The notes beneath the pieces were generated by a model. That model did no database searches. It was not told the DNA's origin and saw only the letters and a list, made by a program, of their open reading frames with translations. From Flavobacteriaceae bacterium (GTDB lineage: Bacteria; Bacteroidota; Bacteroidia; Flavobacteriales; Flavobacteriaceae): DNA of 50,753 nucleotides. Positions 32,928 through 41,498 of this stretch are shown one piece after another (within the stretch, counting starts at the first letter, position 1; the number at the start of each line of letters is the position of its first letter). The DNA is taken from assembly GCA_947459635.1 (NCBI GenBank), contig CANHEA010000009.1, forward strand, positions 1-50,753, written 5' to 3'. The position numbers were made by a program, and so were the translations under genes.

Positions 32928-35336
32928 ATGAAAAAATTATTACTAGCCTTTCTATTCCTTTGTTTTCATTTTGTATCTGCCCAAGACCAATCTATTAAAG
33001 GAATTTTACAACTTAAGAAAGATCGTGAAGAATCTAATATATCAGTGCTACTCTTTCAAGCCGAAAAGAACGTTCTTCAAAAAACAGCCGTAACGGATAA
33101 AGAAGGAACATTTTTATTTTCTAATATTCCTAATGGAAAATACTACCTGCAAATAAATGTTGTTGGGTACGAAGACTTTCAGTCGGAAACATTTGAAAAA
33201 GACAATGCTTCTAAAGTATTACCAACGACTATTTTACGTGAAAAGACAAATGAACTTACCGAAGTCGTAGTCAAAAGCAAAAAGCCAATTGTCCAAGTCT
33301 TGGCGGATAAAACGGTATTTAACGTTCAGAATACGCTTAATGCAACTGGAATTACTGGATTTGAATTGTTGCGAAAAGCACCCGGAATTACCATCGATAA
33401 TAATGATAATATTATTGTAGAAGGAAAAACAGGTGTACTGATTTACATCGATGGGAAGCAATCTTATTTGACGGGCAGCGAATTGATTAACTTCCTAAAA
33501 ACATTGCAATCTAATGACATCGATAGCATCGAAATAATCACACAGCCATCCTCCAAATATGACGCTGCGGGAAATGCCGGCATCTTAAATATCAAATTAA
33601 AGAAAAACAAGAAATTTGGAAGCAATGGTAGCGTTTCTAGTGGCGTGAACATTGGAAAATACGAAACTGCTATCAATTCAGTGTCTTTTAATTCAAGAGA
33701 TAAGAAATCAAATATCTACGGGAATTTTAGCAATCGTTTTGGAGATTCCTATGATTTTATCAACATCTATCGCGAACAAAGCAATACCATTTTCAACTCG
33801 AGATCAAGTACAAAAAATACCACCAATGCCAATAACATTAAGCTGGGTTACGATTATTACGCGAATAAGAAAAATACCTTTGGTCTAATTGTTAGCGGAA
33901 ATTTCAACAATAATTTCAGTCAATCCAATACACGTACACCTATTCGCCCAATAAATACCGCAATCGTAGATAGCATATTGATTGCAAAGAATTTAGGCAA
34001 GGACAAATCGTATAATTTGTATTCTAATATCAACTACAAATACGAAGATACGACTGGCGTCAGTTTGAACATGGATATTGATTACGGTCTTTACAACAAT
34101 AGAAAAGAAAATGATCAACCCAATACGTATTTCGAGAATGATGAAACGACCGTTTTAAATGCAAACAACAGTTTTCAAAACACGCCTGTTACTATCGACA
34201 TTGCGACTTTCAAAACAGATTATGAACGCAACTTTTTGAAAGGCAAATTAAGTCTTGGCGGCAAAACTTCCTTTGTAAAAACCGACAACACACTCGATTT
34301 CTATGGCGCTATTGGAAATATACAGACGCTCAACCCGAACAGAAGTAATCAATTTATTTATAAGGAAAATGTAAATGCAGGTTACTTAAACTACAATAAG
34401 ACATTTAAGAAATTTAATTTCCAGATAGGTGTTCGTGTCGAAAATACAGTGTCCGATGGCGAGCTAATTGCGTTAATTCCTACCAATAACGAGCAAGTTA
34501 AAAGAAATTATACAGACTGGTTTCCGAGTGGCGGAATTACTTATAATAGGAATAACAAAAACACCTTTGCTTTTATCTACAGCCGACGTATCGAGCGACC
34601 TAACTATCAATCGCTCAATCCGTTTGAATACCAAATAGACGAGCTGTCTTTTAGTAAAGGAAATCCGTTTCTAAAACCACAATACGCCGATAATTTTAAG
34701 TTATCACATACGTATAATTATACCTTAAATACCAGTTTGAGTTTTACAAGAGTTACGGATTATTTTGCACAAGTCATAGAAGCAGCGGGGCCTAGCAGGA
34801 GTTTTCTAACATCTAAAAATGTAGCCAACGAAGAAGTTATTAATTTGGGCGTGTCTTATCCATTTGAAGTCAAAAAATGGTGGAATGTGTTTCTCAGCGT
34901 CAATGCCTATCAAAGTAAATATATAGCCACCAATGATGCTTTTTTATCCATCAATCAGGAATCATTGAGTGTATATGGGCAAAATAATTTTTCGCTACCC
35001 AAAGGTATCGTGATGGAAGTGTCAGGCTGGTATAATTCGCCTTCTATTTGGGGTGGAACCTTTAAGACACAAAGTTTGGGATCATTAGACCTTGCTTTTC
35101 AAAAACAATTTCTAAATAAGAAACTGACAGCACGCTTAGCATTCTCAGACATATTGTACTCATCGCCTTGGCACGGAAGGACGCAATATGACTTTGTCAA
35201 AATTAAAGGTGACGGCGGAAATGATAGCCGTCAAGTGCGCTTCAATTTGACTTACAATTTTGGAAGCGATACTGTAAAGAAGTCGCGTCAGAGAGAGACG
35301 GGATTAGAGGAGGAGAAAAATCGGATTGGGAAGTAA
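32928..35336 (+). CDS. TonB-dependent receptor, outer-membrane beta-barrel protein family
   Basis: I start at the Met at 32928, which gives a signal peptide (MKKLLLAFLFLCFHFVSAQ); a longer frame from 32853 adds 25 unlikely residues. The ~802-aa product has a carboxypeptidase-regulatory-like domain at about 20-100 (SIKGILQLKKDREESNISVLL, GTFLFSNIPNGKYYLQINVVGYEDF), a plug at about 120-215 (ADKTVFNVQNTLNATG, GFELLRKAPGITID, SKYDAAGNAGILNI) and a large barrel ending RQVRFNLTYNFG. No SusD partner is adjacent, so the substrate (siderophore, peptide or other) is open. It does not end in the usual F/Y, but in a charged tail. Confidence 0.9.
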   Translation: MKKLLLAFLFLCFHFVSAQDQSIKGILQLKKDREESNISVLLFQAEKNVLQKTAVTDKEGTFLFSNIPNGKYYLQINVVGYEDFQSETFEKDNASKVLPTTILREKTNELTEVVVKSKKPIVQVLADKTVFNVQNTLNATGITGFELLRKAPGITIDNNDNIIVEGKTGVLIYIDGKQSYLTGSELINFLKTLQSNDIDSIEIITQPSSKYDAAGNAGILNIKLKKNKKFGSNGSVSSGVNIGKYETAINSVSFNSRDKKSNIYGNFSNRFGDSYDFINIYREQSNTIFNSRSSTKNTTNANNIKLGYDYYANKKNTFGLIVSGNFNNNFSQSNTRTPIRPINTAIVDSILIAKNLGKDKSYNLYSNINYKYEDTTGVSLNMDIDYGLYNNRKENDQPNTYFENDETTVLNANNSFQNTPVTIDIATFKTDYERNFLKGKLSLGGKTSFVKTDNTLDFYGAIGNIQTLNPNRSNQFIYKENVNAGYLNYNKTFKKFNFQIGVRVENTVSDGELIALIPTNNEQVKRNYTDWFPSGGITYNRNNKNTFAFIYSRRIERPNYQSLNPFEYQIDELSFSKGNPFLKPQYADNFKLSHTYNYTLNTSLSFTRVTDYFAQVIEAAGPSRSFLTSKNVANEEVINLGVSYPFEVKKWWNVFLSVNAYQSKYIATNDAFLSINQESLSVYGQNNFSLPKGIVMEVSGWYNSPSIWGGTFKTQSLGSLDLAFQKQFLNKKLTARLAFSDILYSSPWHGRTQYDFVKIKGDGGNDSRQVRFNLTYNFGSDTVKKSRQRETGLEEEKNRIGK

Positions 35337-35360
35337 AGCTAATTTCTGTGGAAGGCTTTT

Positions 35361-35675
35361 TTAGTTTGGATCCACTATTTCACCTGACCATTGCATAAAA
35401 CCACCCATCAAATTATAGGTGTTTTCAAAACCCAACTGATTCATAATACTGCACGCCTGAGCGCTTCTTCCGCCCGCTTTGCAATACACATAGTAATTTT
35501 TGGATTTATCCAATTCATCTAATTTATAGATAAATCCTTGTCCTTCATAAATATTTATTTGTAGAGCATTTGGAATAATTCCTTCGCTCCATTCCTCTGG
35601 AGTTCTGACATCAATAACTACGGCATTATTGTCTTGTTGCAATTGATCGGCCCATTCCTTTTGTGATAAGTCCAT
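35361..35675 (-). CDS. rhodanese-like domain protein
   Basis: Starting at the Met at 35673-35675 gives 104 aa, a single rhodanese domain: VIDVRTPEEWSEGIIPNALQIN, and the active-site loop YCKAGGRSAQACSIM with the catalytic Cys. The C-terminus has the usual GFENTYNLMGGFMQWSGE. It could transfer sulfur (thiosulfate or persulfide) or act in redox sensing. The gene is leftward and alone; the divergent marR operon starts about 170 bp upstream. Confidence 0.93.
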   Translation of the reverse strand: MDLSQKEWADQLQQDNNAVVIDVRTPEEWSEGIIPNALQINIYEGQGFIYKLDELDKSKNYYVYCKAGGRSAQACSIMNQLGFENTYNLMGGFMQWSGEIVDPN

Positions 35676-35776
35676 GTTGTTTTTTTTTGTAAAAATAACA
35701 AAAATTGGCAATGCTCACAAACAATGAAACAGAAGGTCTGATCAAGTACATATTAATAAATTAACAAAAGAATAAC

Positions 35777-35840
35777 ACACATTTGTATATACAAATGTGT
35801 AAAACGTTTACATTTGTATCTACAAATATTGTAATTACAA
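35777..35840 (+). promoter_or_regulatory. three palindromic MarR operator candidates over the marR promoter
   Basis: A 24-bp perfect palindrome (half site ACACATTTGTAT, 35777-35800), a 16-bp one ATTTGTA-TC-TACAAAT (35812-35827), and TTGTAATTACAA (35829-35840) share the half site ATTTGTA/TACAAAT. TACATTTG at 35809-35816 matches the -7 element, so the second site overlaps the promoter. This is the layout expected for strong MarR autorepression. Confidence 0.75.
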
Positions 35841-35842
35841 AT

Positions 35843-36307
35843 ATGAAAATTGAAGAGATCATAAAATCAAATGTCGCACTAGACGATTCGAAGAAAGTCA
35901 TTCTCAATTTAATATATACGCAAAACGTAATTGGGGATAACTTTAATGAATTATTGAAACCCTACGACGTCTCACCAGAACAATACAATGTATTGCGAAT
36001 TCTCCGAGGACAAAAAGGCGCGGCAGTAAACATGTGTGAAATTCAAGAACGAATGCTTGCCAAGAACAGCAACACCACACGATTGATCGACAAGCTTTTG
36101 CTTAAGAATTATGTGACACGTGAAGTTTGTCCTGAGAATCGCCGAAAAATGGAAATTTTGATTACTCCACAAGGACTGGCACTACTGGAAGAACTTGATC
36201 CCAAGGTCAATGAACATGAACAAACGTTCGCCGCAAATTTGAATACGGAAGAATTACAATACTTAAATCAATTGCTAGAAAAATATCGAACCTTTAACAA
36301 CAAATAA
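35843..36307 (+). CDS. MarR-family winged-helix regulator
   Basis: Start at ATG 35843 gives a 154-aa protein with the MarR fold: helices around DDSKKVILNLIYTQNVIGDNFNELL, the helix-turn-helix segment NMCEIQERMLAKNSNTTRLIDKLLLK, and the wing NYVTREVCPENRRKMEILITPQG. A final helix NEHEQTFAANLNTEELQYLNQLLEKYR aids dimerisation. It leads an operon with an NAD(P)H nitroreductase and a YceI protein. Autorepression via the palindromes at 35777-35840 is very likely. The inducing ligand or oxidant is unknown. Confidence 0.92.
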   Translation: MKIEEIIKSNVALDDSKKVILNLIYTQNVIGDNFNELLKPYDVSPEQYNVLRILRGQKGAAVNMCEIQERMLAKNSNTTRLIDKLLLKNYVTREVCPENRRKMEILITPQGLALLEELDPKVNEHEQTFAANLNTEELQYLNQLLEKYRTFNNK

Positions 36308-36311
36308 TACC

Positions 36312-36944
36312 ATGAGCACATTCTTAGAAAATCAAAATTGGCGTTACGCCACAAAAAAATTCGACGCGACAAAAAAAGTATCAGCCGAAGACTTAAGTAC
36401 GTTAAAAGAAGCCATTCGCCTCAGCGCATCATCATACGGATTACAACCTTACAAAGTAATTTTTGTAGAAACAGCTGAATTGCGTGCCAAATTGCAACCT
36501 GCCGCTTGGAGTCAAAGCCAAATTGTTGATGCTTCACACTTAATTGTATTTGCCAATATCACCAATTTTGGAGATAAAGAAATTGACGAGGCAATACAAA
36601 ACCTAACCACCACTAGAGGCTTGCCTGCAGATGCTTTGACAGGTTATGGTGACTTCATGAAATCGAAAATATCGACACTACCTGAAGAGAAAAGAAATAT
36701 TTGGACGTCAAAACAAACCTATCTTGCCTTAGGAAATTTGTTGAATGCAGCCGCTGAACTAAAAATTGATGTGACACCAATGGAAGGATTTGAACCTGAG
36801 CAAATCAATGAAATTCTTGGTCTTGACGCCTTGAATTTGAACGCTGCAGTGATTGCAACCATAGGTTACCGTGACGTGTCAGACGCAACGCAACACTACG
36901 TGAAAGTTCGTAAATCAAACGAAGAACTATTTTTAACTTTATAA
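36312..36944 (+). CDS. NAD(P)H-dependent nitroreductase
   Basis: The 210-aa protein is of the FMN nitroreductase family (NfsB-like): FLENQNWRYATKKFDATKKV near 4-23, LKEAIRLSASSYGLQPYKVIFV near 31-52, SQIVDASHLIVFAN near 74-87, and a C-terminal MEGFEPEQINEILGLD with VIATIGYRDVSDA. It probably reduces nitro compounds or quinones. The gene starts 4 bp after marR, so the operon responds to MarR. The substrate inducing the operon could be such a compound. Confidence 0.93.
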   Translation: MSTFLENQNWRYATKKFDATKKVSAEDLSTLKEAIRLSASSYGLQPYKVIFVETAELRAKLQPAAWSQSQIVDASHLIVFANITNFGDKEIDEAIQNLTTTRGLPADALTGYGDFMKSKISTLPEEKRNIWTSKQTYLALGNLLNAAAELKIDVTPMEGFEPEQINEILGLDALNLNAAVIATIGYRDVSDATQHYVKVRKSNEELFLTL

Positions 36945-36972
36945 ATAATTTTTAATTAAAACAAACAACAAA

Positions 36973-37545
36973 ATGAAAAACGTAAAAACACTTGCCCTTC
37001 TATTAACAGTAGTTTTATCATCAACAGTAGCATCTGCACAAACAAAAGGCGTTGATGTTGCGAAAAGTACCATTTCTTGGGTTGGAAAGAAAGTAACTGG
37101 CCAACACGAAGGATCAATCAAATTAAAAGATGGTGCATTCTTTGTAAAAAACAACAAAATCACCCGCGGAAAATTTACCGTTGACATGACTAGTATTCAA
37201 GTGAATGACTTGAAAGCTGGAGAAGGAAAAGAAAAATTGGAAGGTCACTTAAAAGCAGACGATTTCTTTGGTGTTGAAAAATTCCCAACAGCAAGCATTA
37301 ACTTTAAAAGTGTAACAGAAAAATCAACTAATGTGTATACTGTAGTTGGAGACTTAACAATCAAAGGAATTACTAAGCCAGTAACTTTTGACCTTATTGT
37401 TAAAGACAAAACGGCGACTGCAAAATTGGTAGTTGATAGAACAAAATACGATATCAAATATGGTTCTGGAAGTTTCTTCGACAATTTAGGAGACAAAGTA
37501 ATTTCAGATAATTTCGATTTGACTGTTTCGCTACAGTTATTATAA
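36973..37545 (+). CDS. YceI-family lipid-binding protein, copy 1
   Basis: The 190-aa protein has a signal peptide (MKNVKTLALLLTVVLSSTVASAQ) and a YceI lipocalin-like barrel: STISWVGKKVTGQHEGSIKLKDG, RGKFTVDMTSIQVNDL, GHLKADDFFGVEKFPTASINFKS, DLTIKGITKPVTFDL and DRTKYDIKYGSGSFFDNLGDKVI. YceI proteins bind polyisoprenoid or amphiphilic ligands in the periplasm. It follows the nitroreductase gene by 28 bp in the MarR operon and is followed by a terminator. The paralog at 37701 is its close relative. Confidence 0.93.
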   Translation: MKNVKTLALLLTVVLSSTVASAQTKGVDVAKSTISWVGKKVTGQHEGSIKLKDGAFFVKNNKITRGKFTVDMTSIQVNDLKAGEGKEKLEGHLKADDFFGVEKFPTASINFKSVTEKSTNVYTVVGDLTIKGITKPVTFDLIVKDKTATAKLVVDRTKYDIKYGSGSFFDNLGDKVISDNFDLTVSLQLL

Positions 37546-37569
37546 AAAAAGGGGAAAATTGCTATTAGA

Positions 37570-37599
37570 AACCTTGACGTTAATCCGTCAAGGTTTTTT
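37570..37599 (+). terminator. intrinsic terminator of the marR operon
   Basis: AACCTTGACG (37570-37579) pairs with CGTCAAGGTT (37586-37595) over a 6-nt loop, followed by TTTT. It separates the two yceI genes into different transcripts. Confidence 0.92.
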
Positions 37600-37648
37600 G
37601 TTTGTACTATAAATTCACAGCATGCAACTTTTGAAAGGTTTGTTTTTG

Positions 37649-37656
37649 TAACTTTG
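37649..37656 (+). promoter_or_regulatory. possible -7 element of the second yceI gene
   Basis: TAACTTTG fits TAnnTTTG 44 bp upstream of the start at 37701. The terminator just upstream means a promoter is needed here. The best TTG is at 37631-37633, with a shorter spacer (15 bp) than usual. Confidence 0.4.
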
Positions 37657-37700
37657 GGATAATCCATTGATTATGTTACGACAAATTAAAATATAGCATC

Positions 37701-38258
37701 ATGAAAAAAACACCTTTCCTCCTACTGTTACTTTTGATTTCCCTTGCTGTCAATGCGCAGGTTCGCAAAATAAATGTCACAAAAAGCACCATTGTTTGGA
37801 CGGGAAAGAAAATCACTGGCGAACATAAAGGGACATTACAATTTAAAGAAGGATCGCTTACCTACACCAAAAAGAAGCTCTCTAATGGGAGTTTTATCGT
37901 CAATATGACTACACTGAGTAATGACGACCAATCTGGAAAAGACAAGGCGCAATTAGAAGGCCATTTGAAGTCAAGCGACTTTTTTAGTACAGAAGAATTT
38001 AAAGAAGCATCCCTCGTTTTTAAGGCAATAAAGCCCATTTCTAAAGGGACTTACTCTATAGTCGCAGATCTAACCATCAAAGGCAAAACCAATCCCGTCA
38101 TTTTTGAAATGGCTATCAAAGGAAACAAGGCTTCCGCAAATCTCGTGATTGATCGTACAAAATACGGCATACAATACGGTTCCGGTAGTTTCTTTACAGA
38201 TCTAGGAGACCGCACGATATACGATGAATTTGAACTGCACGTCAATCTTGTTTTTTAA
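37701..38258 (+). CDS. YceI-family lipid-binding protein, copy 2
   Basis: The 185-aa protein has a signal peptide (MKKTPFLLLLLLISLAVNAQ) and the same YceI motifs: STIVWTGKKITGEHKGTLQF, NGSFIVNMTTLSNDDQ, GHLKSSDFFSTEEFKEASLVFKA, DLTIKGKTNPVIFEM and DRTKYGIQYGSGSFFTDLGDRTI. It is a diverged duplicate of 36973-37545 (start, spacing and motifs match). It probably binds a polyisoprenoid-like ligand in the periplasm. It is transcribed separately from copy 1. Confidence 0.92.
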   Translation: MKKTPFLLLLLLISLAVNAQVRKINVTKSTIVWTGKKITGEHKGTLQFKEGSLTYTKKKLSNGSFIVNMTTLSNDDQSGKDKAQLEGHLKSSDFFSTEEFKEASLVFKAIKPISKGTYSIVADLTIKGKTNPVIFEMAIKGNKASANLVIDRTKYGIQYGSGSFFTDLGDRTIYDEFELHVNLVF

Positions 38259-38287
38259 AAATAGTTGTGACAACTTTATATTTTTGT

Positions 38288-38317
38288 TTGGAAAATCAAA
38301 TTACCTTTCTATATTTG
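38288..38317 (+). promoter_or_regulatory. trp operon promoter
   Basis: TTG at 38288-38290, a 19-bp spacer and TATATTTG at 38310-38317 match the Bacteroidota consensus. The predicted start is about 38323, just upstream of the leader peptide start at 38335. Confidence 0.7.
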
Positions 38318-38334
38318 TGTATCATAATTCAACA

Positions 38335-38391
38335 ATGAAATCAATCTTAAATACAACTTGGTGGTGGAAAAACTTACGTCAATCGTCGTGA
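38335..38391 (+). CDS. trpL: trp operon leader peptide with three tandem Trp codons
   Basis: The frame ATG to TGA encodes the 18-aa peptide MKSILNTTWWWKNLRQSS. Three consecutive TGG codons (38359-38367) in an 18-codon frame just before a trp operon are the hallmark of a transcription-attenuation leader. Ribosome stalling there under Trp shortage would uncover 38385-38391. The sequence and position make the role very likely. It is too short to be found by ordinary gene finders. Confidence 0.88.
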   Translation: MKSILNTTWWWKNLRQSS

Positions 38392-38464
38392 AGTAGTCTA
38401 CTATAAGTATATTTAACCAAAATATCAAAAGGGCTTGTCAATCACGACAAGCCCTTTATTTTTT
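38385..38464 (+). terminator. trp attenuator: antiterminator segment and terminator
   Basis: The terminator has AAAGGGCTTGTC (38428-38439) paired with GACAAGCCCTTT (38446-38457), a 6-nt loop, then A and six T (38459-38464). GTCGTGA at 38385-38391, overlapping the leader stop codon, is complementary to TCACGAC at 38442-38448, which covers the terminator loop and the foot of its 3' arm. A ribosome at the stop codon would mask 38385-38391 and allow termination; a ribosome stalled at the Trp codons would leave it free. Confidence 0.85.
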
Positions 38465-38475
38465 AATTCTATTTT

Positions 38476-39876
38476 ATGGAACAGTACATTTTCAAAACCT
38501 CGCACAAGCAAATTCTGGCAGATACCATCACGCCAGTTTCTATCTATCTAAAAATTCGCGATAGATTTCCCAATAGTCTATTGTTGGAAAGTAGCGACTA
38601 TCATGCTAGCGACAACAGCTTTTCCTACATCTGTTGCAACCCGATTGCGTCGATTAGTATCGAAAATGAAACACTTACGCGTTCCTTTCCAGACGGACAA
38701 ACTTCCCAATTCAAAATAGACAAAACAGTCAATGTACCGCAACTTGTGCAAGATTTCGCCAGCAGGTTTAAGTCAGAAGCAACAGATTTCAAATTCATTA
38801 CCAACGGGCTATTTGGTTATATTGCTTACGATGCTGTTCGTTATTTTGAAAAAATAAATATCACCAAAAAAGATAATGATCTGCAAATCCCTGATCTGTA
38901 TTATGCCGTATATCAAAACATCATTGCCATCAATCATTTTAAAAATGAAGCCTATATTTTTTGTCATGCACTAAACCAAGAGGATAATTGCAACTTGATC
39001 GAACAATTGCTTCAAACTAGAAACTTCGCCTCTTATTCATTTACAAAAAACGGAGCAGTAAAATCCAACCTAACAGACAGTTTATTCAAAGAAAACGTGC
39101 AATCCGCAAAGAAACATTGCACTTTAGGTGATGTTTTTCAACTTGTTCTCTCAAAAAGGTTTACGCAAAAATTTAAGGGAGATGAATTCAATGTGTACCG
39201 CGCTTTGAGAAGCATCAACCCTTCTCCTTATCTCTTCTATTTCGATTACGGCAATTTCAAAATAATGGGTTCCTCGCCAGAGGCACAATTGATTGTAAAC
39301 AATCGTAAAGCCGAGATTCATCCGATCGCCGGCACCTTCAAAAGAACCGGAAACGACGAACAAGATGCCATACTCGCCAAAGAACTTTCGGAAGACCAAA
39401 AGGAAAATTCAGAACATATTATGCTAGTAGACTTGGCGAGAAATGACTTAAGTCGACATGGAAAAAATGTAACAGTCGAAAACTATCGGGAAGTACAATT
39501 CTTCTCCCATGTGATCCATCTCGTTTCTAAAGTCACCGGAATTATAAACAAAGAAACGCCAACCATGCAAGTAGTCGCAGATACTTTTCCAGCAGGAACC
39601 TTATCAGGCGCACCCAAACATAAAGCCATGCAACTCATTGAGCAAATAGAAAACACAAACCGCAGTTTCTACGGCGGAGCAATAGGCTTTATGGACTTCG
39701 AAGGGAATTTCAATCACGCCATCATGATTCGTACTTTTCTGAGTAAAAATCACGAATTACATTATCAAGCTGGCGCCGGTATTGTCGCTGATTCCCAAGA
39801 AGAAAATGAATTACAAGAAGTATACAACAAACTAGCTGCATTAAACAGCGCGCTAGATTTGGCAGAAACGATTTAA
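38476..39876 (+). CDS. trpE: anthranilate synthase component I
   Basis: The 466-aa protein makes anthranilate from chorismate, the first step of tryptophan synthesis. It has the Trp feedback motif LLES (36-39, within NSLLLESSD) and the chorismate-binding half with FQLVLSKRFTQKF, SPEAQLIV, HPIAGTFKRTG, EHIMLVDLARND, DTFPAGTLSGAPKHKAM and GAGIVADSQEENELQE. The length is normal for flavobacterial TrpE. It is the first structural gene after the attenuator and is followed by trpG after 11 bp. Confidence 0.97.
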   Translation: MEQYIFKTSHKQILADTITPVSIYLKIRDRFPNSLLLESSDYHASDNSFSYICCNPIASISIENETLTRSFPDGQTSQFKIDKTVNVPQLVQDFASRFKSEATDFKFITNGLFGYIAYDAVRYFEKINITKKDNDLQIPDLYYAVYQNIIAINHFKNEAYIFCHALNQEDNCNLIEQLLQTRNFASYSFTKNGAVKSNLTDSLFKENVQSAKKHCTLGDVFQLVLSKRFTQKFKGDEFNVYRALRSINPSPYLFYFDYGNFKIMGSSPEAQLIVNNRKAEIHPIAGTFKRTGNDEQDAILAKELSEDQKENSEHIMLVDLARNDLSRHGKNVTVENYREVQFFSHVIHLVSKVTGIINKETPTMQVVADTFPAGTLSGAPKHKAMQLIEQIENTNRSFYGGAIGFMDFEGNFNHAIMIRTFLSKNHELHYQAGAGIVADSQEENELQEVYNKLAALNSALDLAETI

Positions 39877-39887
39877 AACAAGTAAAA

Positions 39888-40457
39888 ATGAAAAAAATAG
39901 TAGTAATCGACAATTACGACAGCTTTACCTACAATTTAGTCCACTATCTAGAGGATTTAGATTGCCAAGTAACCGTCTTTCGCAATGATGAATTTGAACT
40001 CGATGAGTTAGAGATTTTTGATAAAATTGTGCTTTCGCCCGGACCAGGTGTTCCTGACGATGCAGGTTTGCTCAAAGCAGTGATTTCAAAATATGCGCCG
40101 ACCAAGAGTATTCTGGGAGTCTGTCTCGGACAACAAGCAATTGGAGAAGTCTTTGGAGGCAAAATCATCAACTTAGAAAAAGTATACCATGGCATTGCTA
40201 CAAAAATCAGCGTAATTGTTGATGACGAAACGCTATTTCAAGGCTTGGGTAAAAGTTTAGAAGTGGGTCGCTACCATTCGTGGGTTGTTAACCAAATTGA
40301 TTTTCCAGAGGCATTAGAAATCACATCACAAGACGAAAATGGTCAAATCATGTCGCTTCGTCACAAAACGTTCGATGTCAAAGGCGTCCAATTTCATCCA
40401 GAAAGCGTTTTGACGCCTTTTGGCAAAGAAATCCTACGGAATTGGACTAACACTTGA
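39888..40457 (+). CDS. trpG: anthranilate synthase component II (glutamine amidotransferase)
   Basis: The 189-aa class I amidotransferase supplies ammonia to TrpE. The nucleophile is C79 in GVCLGQQAIGEVFGG; the catalytic His/Glu are in VQFHPESVLTP near the C-terminus; LSPGPGVPDDAG forms the oxyanion region. The family is shared with PabA, but the position between trpE and trpD makes TrpG clear, though it may also serve folate synthesis. Confidence 0.96.
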   Translation: MKKIVVIDNYDSFTYNLVHYLEDLDCQVTVFRNDEFELDELEIFDKIVLSPGPGVPDDAGLLKAVISKYAPTKSILGVCLGQQAIGEVFGGKIINLEKVYHGIATKISVIVDDETLFQGLGKSLEVGRYHSWVVNQIDFPEALEITSQDENGQIMSLRHKTFDVKGVQFHPESVLTPFGKEILRNWTNT

Positions 40458-40499
40458 TTATTGATTAAATAACGTCCTAAACGTACGAAAAACTACACA

Positions 40500-41498
40500 A
40501 TGAAAAACATACTCAATCGACTCATCAATCAAGAAGTACTTTCGAAAATCGAAGCCAAGAATGTCTTGGTCAACATTTCGAACGGAAGCTATAATCCCAG
40601 TCAAATTGCGAGCTTCCTTACGGTCTATATGATGCGAAACATTACCATCGAAGAACTCGCTGGCTTTAGAGAGGCACTTTTAGAACTGTGTATCGCAATT
40701 GATCTATCCGACTTTGACACCATCGATTTATGCGGTACGGGCGGTGACGGAAAAGACACCTTCAATATTTCAACATTAGCATCCTTCGTCACAGCCGGAG
40801 CTGGTGTTCATGTCGCAAAACACGGCAACTATGGCGTTTCCTCTATTTCTGGCTCGAGCAACGTGATGGAAAATTTGGGCGTCAAATTTAGCAACAATCA
40901 AGACTACCTCAAACGATGCGTCGACCAAGCCGGAATTTGCATCCTACACGCACCGCTATTCCATCCGGCAATGAAAAATGTCGCCCCGATTCGACGAGAG
41001 CTGGCAGTAAAAACCTTTTTCAATATGCTGGGACCCATGGTCAATCCTTCGTTCCCTAAAAATCAATTGGTTGGTGTTTTCAATCTTGAATTGGCAAGAA
41101 TGTACAGTTATCTCTATCAAAATACCGCGATCAATTTTACCATCCTACACAGTTTGGACGGTTATGATGAGATTTCATTGACAGGAAACACCAAGGCCAT
41201 TTCTAATCATAGCGAACGATTACTAAAACCTGAGGATTTCGGTTTGTCAAAAATCTCGCACCAGGATATTCAAGGCGGAAACAGCATCGAGGAGGCCGCT
41301 CAAATCTTTCAAACGATTATCTCTGGCCAAGGAACCGCCGAACAAAACAACGTGGTTTGCGCCAATGCAGGAATGGCAATCGCCACCGCAAAAAACATAG
41401 CTCCAATCGAAGGATTTGAGTTAGCGAAAGAGAGTTTGTTGTCAAAAAAAGCATTCAACTCATTCAAAAAGCTACAAACATTAAGCAACACAATATGA
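40500..41498 (+). CDS. trpD: anthranilate phosphoribosyltransferase
   Basis: The 332-aa enzyme transfers phosphoribose from PRPP to anthranilate. The PRPP-binding loop is CGTGGDGKDTFNIST starting at residue 78, followed by AKHGNYGVSSISGSSNVMENLG and PLFHPAMKNVAPIRRELAVKTFFNMLGPMVNP. Its stop overlaps the trpC start in an ATGA (41495-41498), implying translational coupling. Confidence 0.97.
   Translation: MKNILNRLINQEVLSKIEAKNVLVNISNGSYNPSQIASFLTVYMMRNITIEELAGFREALLELCIAIDLSDFDTIDLCGTGGDGKDTFNISTLASFVTAGAGVHVAKHGNYGVSSISGSSNVMENLGVKFSNNQDYLKRCVDQAGICILHAPLFHPAMKNVAPIRRELAVKTFFNMLGPMVNPSFPKNQLVGVFNLELARMYSYLYQNTAINFTILHSLDGYDEISLTGNTKAISNHSERLLKPEDFGLSKISHQDIQGGNSIEEAAQIFQTIISGQGTAEQNNVVCANAGMAIATAKNIAPIEGFELAKESLLSKKAFNSFKKLQTLSNTI

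Noticed and set aside
38385..38457. T-box or TRAP-type control of the trp operon
   Set aside because: A short leader peptide with three Trp codons explains the terminator; there are no (G/U)AG repeats or T-box sequence.
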